From: Candidatus Omnitrophota bacterium
GTDB lineage: Bacteria > CAIJMQ01
Direction: 5' to 3'
Length of the DNA: 64,000 bases
NCBI GenBank assembly: GCA_018812925.1
Contig: JAHJCU010000004.1
Location: 124,001 to 188,000, forward strand
The position numbers and the translations under genes were made by a program. Within the stretch, counting starts at the first letter, position 1, and each line of letters opens with the position of its first letter. Under the pieces are notes generated by a model. The model saw only the letters and a program-made list of their open reading frames with translations, did not search any database and had not been told where the DNA came from. Below are positions 52,849 to 62,227 of the stretch, in pieces.

Positions 52849-55800
52849 TTATACTTGTTCTATTCTTTTGCCCTTTGGATTGTCCAACCAGATAAGATAA
52901 CATTTAATTTTTTTGTCGGGATAGATTTTTGAAACACCGAGTTTATAATCCCGCATCTGTTTAAGATATTGCTTATTTCTGCTTGAATTGTTGTATGCAG
53001 GCTTGTCCGCCGAGTTTTTGATAGCGGGCTTTTCGCCTGTTTTATAATCTATGACTTCTATCAAATCGTCTCTTATAAGTAGTCGGTCTGTTCTTTTCAA
53101 AATCCCGACTTTGGTTTTTTTAAAATAAATAGGTGTTTCAATTTTAACCTTTACTTTATCGTCTAAATTAAAGATGAACTCTAAATCTTTATCCGTTAAA
53201 ATATCTTTTAATAAGGGCTCCAATTTTTCGGCAATTTCTTTTTGTTCTTCCTGACTGCGCGAATACATTTTCTTTGTATTGTCTATCGCGAGATGAATAG
53301 TTTCTTCAAGATTTCTTTCGTTTACTTTCTCTATCTTTGAAAGAGCATAATGACAGATTTCCCCCCATTTTAAAATATTTCTTTGTTCGTCCGATATAAT
53401 TGCTTTTTCCTTTATGGGAATGATAATTTTTTTTTGCTTTGGATAAAAAGCAAATTTCTCGATTTTTACGAAAGATTTTCTTTTCTTTTTCGTAGATTTT
53501 TCACAATCTTGTATGTGTCCAACCTTATAAATATTGTTTTCCATACTTATTTTTGCGGACTTGGTTATAAAATCAAACCATGTTTTCGATAAGCGATTGT
53601 TGTCGTAGCCTATTATCCACAATCCTTCTTTGGCTCGGGTCATGGCCACATAAAGATTGTTTAATTCATCGTCATAGACACGTTTTTTCTCGTCCTGAAA
53701 GATCTCTTTTTGGAATAATTTAAGCAGAATATCTTTTCTGTAGTAGATATTATTTAATGTAAATTCAGCGCTTGTTTTGCCGTATTCAAATACGAACTGG
53801 TCGTTTTCTATTCCTTCCATATTCCATACGGTTTCTGGAAGCAATACAACGGGAAATTCCAATCCTTTGGCTTTATGGCAGGTAAGAATTTGCACCCCGT
53901 TAATTTCGCTTCCTGAAAATTCTAATGTTTGTCTATACTGTTGCAGATATTCAATGAACGATGACAGAGAATTTCTTTTCTCGTTTTCGAATTTATAGGC
54001 AAGTTCCAATAATGCAGAAAAAGCGCCGCTATGTTTATAATGTCCCATGACATTCAACAGGGAATATATAAAGGAAATTAATTCATAGGGGCTGACAAAG
54101 TCGCAAATTTCCAATATTTTTTGCAGTTTCTTAGTTGCTTGCCAATCGGGATATTTGTTTTTCAAAGTTTCCAAAAGTCCATAGCCTTTTTTTGTTCTCA
54201 AGGTTTCTATTCTTTTTTCTTCAATACAAAATAGCGGTGAAAGCAATACCAAAGAAAGATAAAAATCCTCGCAAGGATTAGTTAGCCATCTTAGAAGATT
54301 TATAACGTCGCAAATTCCTTCCTGATAAATAAGAGACGATTTGGATTCGCTTTTCGTGGGTATTCCGGCTTCTTCCAAAATTTTAGAAAGTTTAATGCCT
54401 GTTTGGTTTCTGCGTACTAATAAAGCAATATCGTTATAATCAAACCCTTTCTTCTTCAAGGTTTTGATTATCTTTATTACTTTTGATCCAGAGGCTTTTG
54501 CGCCTTCTTTTTGCCCATATTCGCCAATGTTTTCCACAACAACCCAGCCACCTTGTTCTTGCTCTGAACTCTTGCCCGCTTCACAGCAATCTCGGTTAGG
54601 GATTTGCATGGATTTCATAGGCTGATGTCCAGGAACAAAAGAAAACACACTGTTAATGAAACTTACTATTTCTTCTTTACTTCGATAGTTTTCGCTAAGA
54701 CATTCAGATTGTATTTTGCCGGGAAATTTATTTTTTATATGGTCAAATAGTCGGCTTTCTCCGCCTCTAAAGCGATAAATAGATTGATTGGGATCGCCCA
54801 CATAAAAAAAACTGTGATTTTGTCCGGCTATGATTTCTTCCACAATCGGTTCCAATATTTCCCATTGAATTATTGAGGTGTCTTGAAACTCGTCTATCAA
54901 AAGATGCTCTATCTGGCTTGAAGATTTAAAGTATAGATACTCTTTTGTTTGACTGTTCGACAAAGCTTTTAACGCATAATTTTCAAGATCGCTGAAAGTA
55001 ACTACATTTACATCTTTTTTCGCATCTTGGAACCTATTGTGGATGGCAAAAAAAAGTTTAAGATTATCAAAGAGAAGTTTGCGATTATTCAAAAGTGCAA
55101 ATTCTTTCGCCCGACAGTATATTGATAAGGCTATACTTTTTAATTCTGGACCTATTCGAAGGTTTTCTTTTAATTTTTTAAAGTAATTTTTATTAAACAG
55201 GTCCATTATTTCCTCTATCAAATCTTCCTTTGCCCTGCATTTGAAGAGACGCTCTATCGTTTCTATTTTTTTTTCTAAATTTTTATTGTTGCCACAGTCG
55301 CTGTTTTTTAAAAGCTTGATGATTTTGAAACAATCTTGTTGTAAACAGACAATATCAATAGAGGGTTTTTCTTCTTTGAAATTTTCAAGCCATGAACCCC
55401 TGCCCGACAAAATTTGGCAGGCGGGAGAGCAAGCTCGGTTCATGGTAAGAATTTCTCTTATTTCAAGCATGCGGGGAAGCAGTGATAAAAACATATTTTT
55501 TATGGTGTTTTTTGTATCGCGATGTTTCTTGCCTAAGACTTCGTTTATCAACGTCTTGTAGTCCGATTTATCTATGGCATTGTTTAAGAATTCGTCTATA
55601 ACTTTGTCGATTAAGATATTCTCTTCAGCTGTTTCTATTATTCTAAAATCCGGCAAAACATCTGCCTGAAAAGGGATTGTTTTTAATATGGAATTCAAAA
55701 ACGAATGGATGGTGGAAACGTTGAAGTCAGAAAAATTCGAAAGAAGTTGATGTTTTAGACGTCGAGCTTTTTTCGTTATATCTTTAAAGCGGAGTTCGAA

Positions 55801-56109
55801 TGTTTCCGCGATTTCTCTTTCTTCCTCATCTGTCAAATTCCCGCTTGCTTGATTCTGCAAGAAGCAGGCAGGTTGCCGGACAGGTTCAACAAATTTTTCT
55901 CGAGTGCATAATATGTCTAAGTAACGGACTATGCGCTCCTGCATCTCTCGAGATGCCTTGTTTGTAAATGTCAGTGCGTATATAGATGCAATATTTTCAT
56001 ATTTTAGATACAGGTCCAAAAAACGCAAAGACAGAGTGCGGGTTTTTCCGGTTCCTGCAGACGCTAAAAGAGCTAAATTTGTGTTTGCGTCAAATAGAGT
56101 TTTTTGCAT
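52849..56109 (-). CDS. AddA-like UvrD-family helicase with C-terminal nuclease domain
   Basis: 1086 residues from ATG 56109 (a TTG five codons earlier is possible). Walker A is ASAGTGKT; LTFTNKASREMQERI, IDEFQDTS, FYVGDPNQSIYRFRGGE, LSENYRS, VQILTCHKAKGLEFPVV and LYVAMTRAKEGL are helicase motifs Ia to VI. The C-terminus holds a PD-(D/E)XK nuclease: DRLLIR, EVIDYKTG and QYLKQMRDYK. This is the AddA/RecB plan for processing double-strand ends before RecA. No addB gene is adjacent. Three short palindromic inserts interrupt the coding sequence in frame. Confidence 0.92.
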   Translation of the reverse strand: MQKTLFDANTNLALLASAGTGKTRTLSLRFLDLYLKYENIASIYALTFTNKASREMQERIVRYLDILCTREKFVEPVRQPACFLQNQASGNLTDEEEREIAETFELRFKDITKKARRLKHQLLSNFSDFNVSTIHSFLNSILKTIPFQADVLPDFRIIETAEENILIDKVIDEFLNNAIDKSDYKTLINEVLGKKHRDTKNTIKNMFLSLLPRMLEIREILTMNRACSPACQILSGRGSWLENFKEEKPSIDIVCLQQDCFKIIKLLKNSDCGNNKNLEKKIETIERLFKCRAKEDLIEEIMDLFNKNYFKKLKENLRIGPELKSIALSIYCRAKEFALLNNRKLLFDNLKLFFAIHNRFQDAKKDVNVVTFSDLENYALKALSNSQTKEYLYFKSSSQIEHLLIDEFQDTSIIQWEILEPIVEEIIAGQNHSFFYVGDPNQSIYRFRGGESRLFDHIKNKFPGKIQSECLSENYRSKEEIVSFINSVFSFVPGHQPMKSMQIPNRDCCEAGKSSEQEQGGWVVVENIGEYGQKEGAKASGSKVIKIIKTLKKKGFDYNDIALLVRRNQTGIKLSKILEEAGIPTKSESKSSLIYQEGICDVINLLRWLTNPCEDFYLSLVLLSPLFCIEEKRIETLRTKKGYGLLETLKNKYPDWQATKKLQKILEICDFVSPYELISFIYSLLNVMGHYKHSGAFSALLELAYKFENEKRNSLSSFIEYLQQYRQTLEFSGSEINGVQILTCHKAKGLEFPVVLLPETVWNMEGIENDQFVFEYGKTSAEFTLNNIYYRKDILLKLFQKEIFQDEKKRVYDDELNNLYVAMTRAKEGLWIIGYDNNRLSKTWFDFITKSAKISMENNIYKVGHIQDCEKSTKKKRKSFVKIEKFAFYPKQKKIIIPIKEKAIISDEQRNILKWGEICHYALSKIEKVNERNLEETIHLAIDNTKKMYSRSQEEQKEIAEKLEPLLKDILTDKDLEFIFNLDDKVKVKIETPIYFKKTKVGILKRTDRLLIRDDLIEVIDYKTGEKPAIKNSADKPAYNNSSRNKQYLKQMRDYKLGVSKIYPDKKIKCYLIWLDNPKGKRIEQV
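54565..54597. repeat. Palindromic insert A inside the helicase gene
   Basis: Read on the coding strand it begins AACCGAGATTGCTGT and ends GGCAAGAGTTCA, coding NRDCCEAGKSS. The ends match insert B (55391-55444), and so does the frame. It is about 33 bases. Confidence 0.5.
55391..55444. repeat. Palindromic insert B inside the helicase gene, 54 bp
   Basis: CATGAACC (55391-55398) and GGTTCATG (55437-55444) are perfect inverted arms; an inner CCTGCC/GGCAGG stem lies at 55400-55421. 54 bases equal 18 codons, translated roughly as MNRACSPACQILSGRGSW. It sits between motif regions of the helicase where no conserved block is expected. Confidence 0.6.
55840..55872. repeat. Palindromic insert C inside the helicase gene
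   Basis: CCCGCTTGCTTG and CAAGAAGCAGG form an imperfect stem with one bulge around GATTCTG. It is translated as PACFLQNQASG. It resembles the intergenic REP core (GCCCGCCTGCTTGCGAAG) more than inserts A and B. Confidence 0.45.
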
Positions 56110-56128
56110 GTGGATGGGAAACAAAATT

Positions 56129-56211
56129 CAGAAATCAGATTACAATGGTCAGATATCAGTTATAAGTTTTTCGCAGTTCTCTGTATTCTGTCATCTGTTA
56201 TCTGTCTTCTG
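56129..56211. repeat. Imperfect inverted repeat of CTGT-type words
   Basis: 31-base arms at 56129-56159 and 56181-56211 match at 21 of 31 positions. Each arm is made of degenerate copies of a word like CTGTTAT or its complement. It lies between the phosphomannomutase and helicase genes and fills that gap. Confidence 0.6.
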
Positions 56212-56216
56212 TTTAT

Positions 56217-57581
56217 TTATATTTCAACAGTAATAAACGGATATTCTTCCAGTTTCTTTTTTACTTCGCTCTTTATTTTGTCGAGTTCTTGCTCGTTTTT
56301 GGCTTCAAATCTTAAAACCAGCATGGGTTGAGTATTTGACGCCCTGACTAGACCCCAGCCGTTTTCAAAAAGAATTCTTACACCGTCTATATCTATAGTT
56401 TTGTATCTTTTTTTGAAGTATTCTTTTAACTCATCAACAACTCTAAATTTTTCTTTTTCGGGACAATCAACTCTTATTTCAGGTGTGGAAAAATATGAAG
56501 GGATTTCATCAAGTAATTCAGAAAATTTTTTATCACTTTTCGAGAGAATGTCAAGAAGTCTTAAAGAAGCAAGAATCGCATCGTCAAACCCCAAATAATT
56601 GTCCTTAAAAACCATGTGCCCACTCATTTCTCCGGCAAGTAAAGCACCTGTTTCTTTCATTTTTTCTTTGATTAGGGAATGTCCCGTTTTCCACATTATT
56701 GCGTCACCGCCATATTTTTCAATATATTCTACAGTTGCCTGTGAGCATTTTACATCCATAATTATTTTAGCTTTAGGATGTCGAGAAAGTATTTCCCTTG
56801 CATATAAACACAATAGTTTGTCCCCCCAAACTATTCTGCCTTTATCATCAATTGCTCCTATTCTGTCAGCATCCCCGTCATAACCAATGCCAAGATCTGC
56901 ATTCTGTTTTTTAACTTCATCTATCAAATTTTCCATATATTCAGGTATAGTTGGGTCGGGCAAATGGTTAGGGAAATTACCGTCAGGCTCCAGATAAAGA
57001 TAAGATGGGTTAATGTTTAATTTTTTCATTAAGGAAGGCAGTATAAAGCCCGCGGTTCCATTACCTGCATCAATTATAATTTTTAAGTTCGGTCTAATAT
57101 TTGTATTTCTTATAATGAACTGAACATATTCATTTTTAGGGTCTTTTTTTGTAAGATTGCCACTACCTTTCTGGAAACTGTTATCTTCAATAATTTGTCT
57201 TAATTTTTGTATTTCGTCGCCATAAATAGAGCTCAAACCTTTACAAATTTTGAATCCGTTATACTCTGCCGGGTTATGGCTACCTGTCAACATTACCCCT
57301 CCGGTTTGAGAATATAAATGTATGGAAAAATAAAGAACGGGAGTCGGCAGCGTCCCGACATCTATTACATCGCAACCCGTAGATAAGATGCCTTCAATAA
57401 GCGCTTTTGCCAATAAGGGAGAACTTTTGCGGTTATCTTGCCCAACTACTATTTTGTTCCCATATTTCTGTAGATAAGTGCCAACGGCTTTCCCGATGTT
57501 TTTTGCTGCTTCTTCGGTTAAATCTTTCCCAACCAACCCTCTTATATCATACTCGCGAAAAATATATGGATTTATTTCCAT
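56217..57581 (-). CDS. Phosphomannomutase/phosphoglucomutase
   Basis: 454 residues of the alpha-D-phosphohexomutase family. TGSHNPAEYNGFK carries the phosphoserine, GYDGDADRIG the metal-binding loop, GEMSGHMVF the sugar-binding loop, and ENGWGLVRASNTQPMLVLRFE the phosphate-binding domain. It interconverts 6- and 1-phosphates of mannose or glucose and so feeds nucleotide sugars to surface glycans. GEMSGH is the loop that accepts both sugars in AlgC-like enzymes. Confidence 0.93.
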   Translation of the reverse strand: MEINPYIFREYDIRGLVGKDLTEEAAKNIGKAVGTYLQKYGNKIVVGQDNRKSSPLLAKALIEGILSTGCDVIDVGTLPTPVLYFSIHLYSQTGGVMLTGSHNPAEYNGFKICKGLSSIYGDEIQKLRQIIEDNSFQKGSGNLTKKDPKNEYVQFIIRNTNIRPNLKIIIDAGNGTAGFILPSLMKKLNINPSYLYLEPDGNFPNHLPDPTIPEYMENLIDEVKKQNADLGIGYDGDADRIGAIDDKGRIVWGDKLLCLYAREILSRHPKAKIIMDVKCSQATVEYIEKYGGDAIMWKTGHSLIKEKMKETGALLAGEMSGHMVFKDNYLGFDDAILASLRLLDILSKSDKKFSELLDEIPSYFSTPEIRVDCPEKEKFRVVDELKEYFKKRYKTIDIDGVRILFENGWGLVRASNTQPMLVLRFEAKNEQELDKIKSEVKKKLEEYPFITVEI

Positions 57582-57610
57582 GGATTTTTATACTCCTTCT
57601 ATTAATTTTA

Positions 57611-58597
57611 TTACCATCTTAAAAGGACAGCACCCCATGTCAATCCCCCACCAAAAGCATCAAGTAAAATAAGGTCGCCCTTTTTTATCCTTCCTGCCCT
57701 TAGAGCTTCATTCAATGCAATAGGTATGGTAGCGGCAGAAGTATTGCCGTACTTATTCACATTTATGAATACCTTTTCCTTCGGGATACCGACTCTTTTT
57801 GCCGTTGCGTTTATTATTCTAACATTTGCTTGATGAGGAATAAACAAAGCTATATCTTCGGATGTCACTTTTGCTTTCTGCATTACATCCTTGGCAGCAT
57901 CTACTAATGATTTTACTGCCACCTTGAATAATTCATTGCCTTGCATTCTTAAATAATGCATTTTTTCGTCTATTGTCTCGTGTGTTGCAGGATTGCGAGA
58001 ACCTCCTGCAGGTAAATAAAGTAATTTCCCTGCCGAACCTATTGCTCCTAAAGAGGAAGCCAACAATCCTTCGTTTTCGCAGTCGCAAGATGTTACAACA
58101 ACTGCGCCTGCGCCATCGCCCAATAAGACGCAAGTTCCTCTATCTTCCCAATTAGTAATTTTAGATAATGTTTCTGCAGCTACTAAAAGAACTTTTTTAT
58201 ATTGTCCTTGACAGATTAAAGAGTGGCATACAACTAATCCATAGACAAATCCCGAACAAGCAGCTGAAATATCCAAAGCCGCCGCATTTTCAGCGCCCAA
58301 CTTGTCTTGGATTATACACGCAGTAGAAGGGAAAGACATATCGGGAGTAATAGTGGCAACCAATATTAAATCCAGCTCTTTCGGATCTACGGAAGCGTCC
58401 TCAAGCGCTTTTTTAGCAGCTTCTATTCCTAAATCCGAAGTCGCTTGATCTTTTCTTGCAATCCTTCTTTCTTTAATTCCTGTTCTTTCTGTTATCCATT
58501 CATCGGTTGTATCGACTATTTTTTCAATATCGACATTGGTAAGAATTTTTTCCGGCAAATACGAACCCACACCTATAATTTTTATATTCTTTGGCAT
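57611..58597 (-). CDS. fabH: 3-Oxoacyl-ACP synthase III
   Basis: 328 residues. The Cys-His-Asn triad is present in DISAACSGF, FIPHQANVRI and NKYGNTSAAT. It condenses acetyl-CoA with malonyl-ACP to start fatty acids. The start shares a base with the plsX stop (TAATG). The order rpmF-plsX-fabH is the classic one. Confidence 0.96.
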   Translation of the reverse strand: MPKNIKIIGVGSYLPEKILTNVDIEKIVDTTDEWITERTGIKERRIARKDQATSDLGIEAAKKALEDASVDPKELDLILVATITPDMSFPSTACIIQDKLGAENAAALDISAACSGFVYGLVVCHSLICQGQYKKVLLVAAETLSKITNWEDRGTCVLLGDGAGAVVVTSCDCENEGLLASSLGAIGSAGKLLYLPAGGSRNPATHETIDEKMHYLRMQGNELFKVAVKSLVDAAKDVMQKAKVTSEDIALFIPHQANVRIINATAKRVGIPKEKVFINVNKYGNTSAATIPIALNEALRAGRIKKGDLILLDAFGGGLTWGAVLLRW

Positions 58598-59601
58598 TAT
58601 GTTTTTGTCCTTTCTGCAATATGATTAGATTCAAAATATTTTTGTATTTCTTTGTTTACACCTGTCTTCACTTCTTTTTCAGCCACAAGAATGCTATTTT
58701 TTATGGCATTGGGAGAAGATGAACCGTGTGCTTTTATGCAATAACCCCTGATCCCTAATAAAGGCACACCGCCGTAAGAGGCATAGTCCAGCTTATTTTT
58801 AAAAGTTTTATATGCATCTTTTATAAAAAATGCGCCTAATTTAGGAAATATTTTTTTATCTATCTCTTTTTTGAGTAAAACCTCGAGTGTTTCGGTAAAA
58901 CCCTCGATGGATTTAATAAGTATATTACCAACAAACCCGTCGCATATAATTACATCGACTTCACCTGAAAAAATATCTCTGCCTTCAATATTACCAATAA
59001 AATTAAGGTCGCTGTCTTTAAGGAGTTCGTATGTTTTCTTAACTGTTTGGTTGCCTTTCGAACTTTCTTCTCCGATATTAATCAGTCCTATTCTCGGATT
59101 TTCTTTTTCCATAATCTTTTTCGCGTAAATACTTCCCATTATTGCAAATTGAAAAAGATTTTCTGCAGAAGCGTCGACAGTTGCTCCAACATCTAAAAGC
59201 AAACTTACTCCCTTAGAAGTCGGTAAAGGACAAGGCAACGCCGCACGATCTATCCCGGGTATCAGTTTAAGATATACGGTAGCCGCCGCCACGCAAGCTC
59301 CTGTGTTTCCCGCGGTAACTACTGCGTCAACTTCTCCGTTTTTCAACAAACCAATTGCCTTGACTATGGAAGAGTCTTTTTTCTTTCTTATGGCAAATGA
59401 AGGGGATTCGTCCATACCCACAACTTCGGAAGCTTGGTAAATAGGAATTTTGAAAGGAGCCTTTTTTAGAAGAGGATTTATTTTTTCTTTATCGCCGACA
59501 AGAACTATTTCTTCTTTAATTTCTTTAAGCGCAGCCAAAACACCATCTATCACTGCTTGAGGAGCATTATCTCCTCCCATTGCATCAACCGCTATTTTCA
59601 A
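58597..59601 (-). CDS. plsX: Phosphate acyltransferase PlsX
   Basis: 334 residues. IAVDAMGGDNAPQAVIDG is the N-terminal signature, with VTAGNTGA, LLDVGATVDAS and CDGFVGNILIKSIEG following. It makes acyl-phosphate from acyl-ACP for phospholipid synthesis at the inner membrane. The start is TTG 59601, set by GAGGAC upstream. rpmF precedes it by about 99 bases. Confidence 0.96.
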   Translation of the reverse strand: MKIAVDAMGGDNAPQAVIDGVLAALKEIKEEIVLVGDKEKINPLLKKAPFKIPIYQASEVVGMDESPSFAIRKKKDSSIVKAIGLLKNGEVDAVVTAGNTGACVAAATVYLKLIPGIDRAALPCPLPTSKGVSLLLDVGATVDASAENLFQFAIMGSIYAKKIMEKENPRIGLINIGEESSKGNQTVKKTYELLKDSDLNFIGNIEGRDIFSGEVDVIICDGFVGNILIKSIEGFTETLEVLLKKEIDKKIFPKLGAFFIKDAYKTFKNKLDYASYGGVPLLGIRGYCIKAHGSSSPNAIKNSILVAEKEVKTGVNKEIQKYFESNHIAERTKT

Positions 59602-59631
59602 TTTGTCCTCACTTTGTCCGAGATAGTTAGC

Positions 59632-59680
59632 AGTCTATAGTGTATATCTTATAGTTTATCTTTATTATCAACTATAGACT
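59632..59680. repeat. Inverted repeat of CTATAG-type words
   Basis: AGTCTATAGT (59632-59641) and ACTATAGACT (59671-59680) are perfect 10-bp arms; flanking sequence holds further degenerate copies (ATAGTT, TAGTTTATC, ATCAACTATT). It fills the gap between rpmF and plsX. Confidence 0.6.
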
Positions 59681-59700
59681 ATCCACCATCAACTATTAAG

Positions 59701-59880
59701 TTACTTAGTTACTTCCATAACTTTCCTCTTACCATAATAGCCGCAATTGGGACATATATGATGAGGAAGTTTTAGACGGTGACACTGAGAACATTCAACA
59801 AGAGTAGGCGCTTTTAGCTTCTTTATGGATTTTCTTTTCCCTTGCTTTGATTTTGATACTTTTCTTTTCGGGACAGCCAT
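59701..59880 (-). CDS. rpmF: Ribosomal protein L32
   Basis: 59 residues, beginning MAVPKRKVSKSKQGKRKS, the usual L32 N-terminus. A zinc ribbon follows: CSQC and CPNCG, spaced by HRLKLPHHI. The four Cys suggest the zinc-binding form. AAGGAG lies before ATG 59880. The order rpmF-plsX-fabH confirms the call. Confidence 0.97.
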   Translation of the reverse strand: MAVPKRKVSKSKQGKRKSIKKLKAPTLVECSQCHRLKLPHHICPNCGYYGKRKVMEVTK

Positions 59881-59911
59881 TTTAAAACTCCTTTTTAAGT
59901 TAAAATCTTAA

Positions 59912-62005
59912 TTAATTTCTTGCGATTCGCAATCTTGCATCTATGACTCTGCCTCCCTTTTCAAATACTAAAAAAGGATTGGCTTCTATTTCTATTATTT
60001 CTTCGGAAAAATCCGAAACTAATTGTGAAAGTCTTAAAATCGTGTCTATGACAGATGATATATCTGAAGGTTTTTCCCCTCTTACGCCTGTAAGCAAAGG
60101 ATAAGCAAATTTTGTTTCTTTGAGCATTTCAAGAACTTTTTTCTGCGTAACAGGCACTATTCTGGAAGAAGTGTCTTTAAATACTTCGACATACTTGCCT
60201 CCTAATCCGAATCTAATCATGTGACCGAATATCTCATCTTTTGAAACTCCGACAAGCACTTCTTTCCCGTTTTCAATCATAGGCTGTAAAGATACGCCTG
60301 ATATTTTGGAAGTTATTTTTTTTGCTTTAGCCATCATATCTTTGAAATTATTCGACAGTTGGGATTTTTCTATATCTAACCTTACTCCTCCCATGTCAGA
60401 CTTATGAATAATGTCCTGCGATTCTATTTTCATTACATAAGGCGCAGTTATCTTGCGGGAAGCATTTTCAATTTCTTTTTCATTCTTTATAAGGATATTT
60501 TCAATAACGGGAATACCATAGAGTCCCAAAATTTTCAAAGCCAAATTCCCTCCTATTGTATATTGAGATTGGCTTCTTAAATCTTTGATAATTTGGGAAA
60601 CTTTGTTCTTAGAAACATCAAAATTTTTAATTTTTCCTTCTTTACTTTTTACCCATTGACCATAGTTTTTCAATGCTTCTATGACTTTCACAGCTTCTTC
60701 AGGGCTGGAATAATTAGGGATACCGCTTACTTCCAATAGTTTGACCGCGTCTTTTATTTTCTCGTGTCCCATAAAAGATGTAAAAAACGGTTTTTTTATA
60801 TTTTTATATTCCTCGGTTATCACGCTTGCAATATGCGATGTATTTGTAGCAGATTGGGGAGTTAAAAGAACCAAAAAAGCATCTACATTTTTATCTTTCC
60901 CCGCTATTTTTAAGGCCTTGCTGTATCTGTCGTCTTGAGCATCGCCTAAAATATCCACGGGATTATTGACAGAGGCGCTAGAGGGTAGCACTGTTTTTAA
61001 TTTTATTTTCGTCACTTCTTCGAGTTTTGCCATATCTAGCGTTGTTTTTTCTATCATATCCGTGGCAAGAATTCCTGCTCCACCAGCATTTGTGACTACA
61101 AGCACCTCGTTGCCAGCGGGGGGGTTTTGTTTTAAAAATCCTTTAACAATGGCAAACGCATCTTCGAAAGTATCAACTCTTATTATTCCGCATTCTTTGA
61201 ATGCGACATCAAACGCTTCGTCTTTTCCGGCAAGCGCTCCTGTATGAGACGATGCGGCTTTGCTGCCCCATTCGGTTCTACCGGACTTTATCATTATTAT
61301 CGGTTTTTTCTTGCTCACTTCTTTTGCAACTTCTATAAATCTTTTACCGTTTTCGATACTTTCCAAATATCCGAGAATAACTTTTGAAGTTTCGTCTTCT
61401 GCAAGCATTTGAAGAACTTCTATTTCGCTTATGTCAGCTTTGTTTCCCAAAGATATAAATTTTGACATCCCTATATCTTTGCCGGAGATTCTGTCCAAAA
61501 TAGCACATCCCAATGCTCCTGATTGAGAGAAAAACGCAAGGTTTCCTTTGGAGGGATATACCGGGGCAAAAGACGCATCTATTTTCGAATAAGTATCAAT
61601 GATACCCAAAACATTAGGTCCTATCATTCTCACGCCGTATTTTCTGCATTCTTCAACTAATTTTTTCTCAAGAATAGCACCTTCTTTCCCTGTTTCTTTA
61701 AAACCCGCCGAAATTACCACAATCGCTTTAACGCCTTTTTTGCCACATTCTTCTATTGCTTGTAATATGAACTTAGAGGGAATAATAAGAATCGCCAAAT
61801 CTACTTGAGAAGAGATGTCTTTTACTGATGAAACCACCTTTTTTTCTAAAAGGATTTCGCCTGCAAGTTTAGGGTTTACGGGATAAACTTCTCCGTCATA
61901 TCCGGCTTTTAATATTTTCTCAAAAACCTGATATCCTAACTTCTGCTTGTTCTCACTAGCTCCTATGACCGCTATGCCCTGAGGGCGAAAAAAATCTCTC
62001 ATCAT
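59912..62005 (-). CDS. ADP-forming acetyl/acyl-CoA synthetase, alpha-beta fusion
   Basis: 697 residues. A CoA-binding Rossmann domain comes first (RPQGIAVIGASENKQKLGY, YPVNPK), then a succinyl-CoA-ligase-like domain with the phospho-His in SSHTGALAGKDEAF, and a C-terminal ATP-grasp domain (about 470-697) with MKIESQDIIHKSDMGGVRL. The fused alpha-beta chain makes ATP from acyl-CoA by substrate-level phosphorylation, as in fermenting archaea and anaerobic bacteria. Which acyl group is used is unknown. It starts with two ATG codons at 62005. Confidence 0.93.
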   Translation of the reverse strand: MMRDFFRPQGIAVIGASENKQKLGYQVFEKILKAGYDGEVYPVNPKLAGEILLEKKVVSSVKDISSQVDLAILIIPSKFILQAIEECGKKGVKAIVVISAGFKETGKEGAILEKKLVEECRKYGVRMIGPNVLGIIDTYSKIDASFAPVYPSKGNLAFFSQSGALGCAILDRISGKDIGMSKFISLGNKADISEIEVLQMLAEDETSKVILGYLESIENGKRFIEVAKEVSKKKPIIMIKSGRTEWGSKAASSHTGALAGKDEAFDVAFKECGIIRVDTFEDAFAIVKGFLKQNPPAGNEVLVVTNAGGAGILATDMIEKTTLDMAKLEEVTKIKLKTVLPSSASVNNPVDILGDAQDDRYSKALKIAGKDKNVDAFLVLLTPQSATNTSHIASVITEEYKNIKKPFFTSFMGHEKIKDAVKLLEVSGIPNYSSPEEAVKVIEALKNYGQWVKSKEGKIKNFDVSKNKVSQIIKDLRSQSQYTIGGNLALKILGLYGIPVIENILIKNEKEIENASRKITAPYVMKIESQDIIHKSDMGGVRLDIEKSQLSNNFKDMMAKAKKITSKISGVSLQPMIENGKEVLVGVSKDEIFGHMIRFGLGGKYVEVFKDTSSRIVPVTQKKVLEMLKETKFAYPLLTGVRGEKPSDISSVIDTILRLSQLVSDFSEEIIEIEANPFLVFEKGGRVIDARLRIARN

Positions 62006-62227
62006 AATTTTGTAAGGTTATGTAGCGCTATTTATCAAAGTTTAAATTTTGCTCTGAACCAAGATTACTCTGATTCAGAACTTTGGGATGTGGATTATAT
62101 ACGATAATATTATCTTTTTCAATTTTAGATATTTCTATATTACAGAATTTATCCTTCTTAGGAAATGACTGTTTACTGTAAAGATGATAATATACACAGT
62201 GCATGAAATACAAAAATAAATTTAGTG

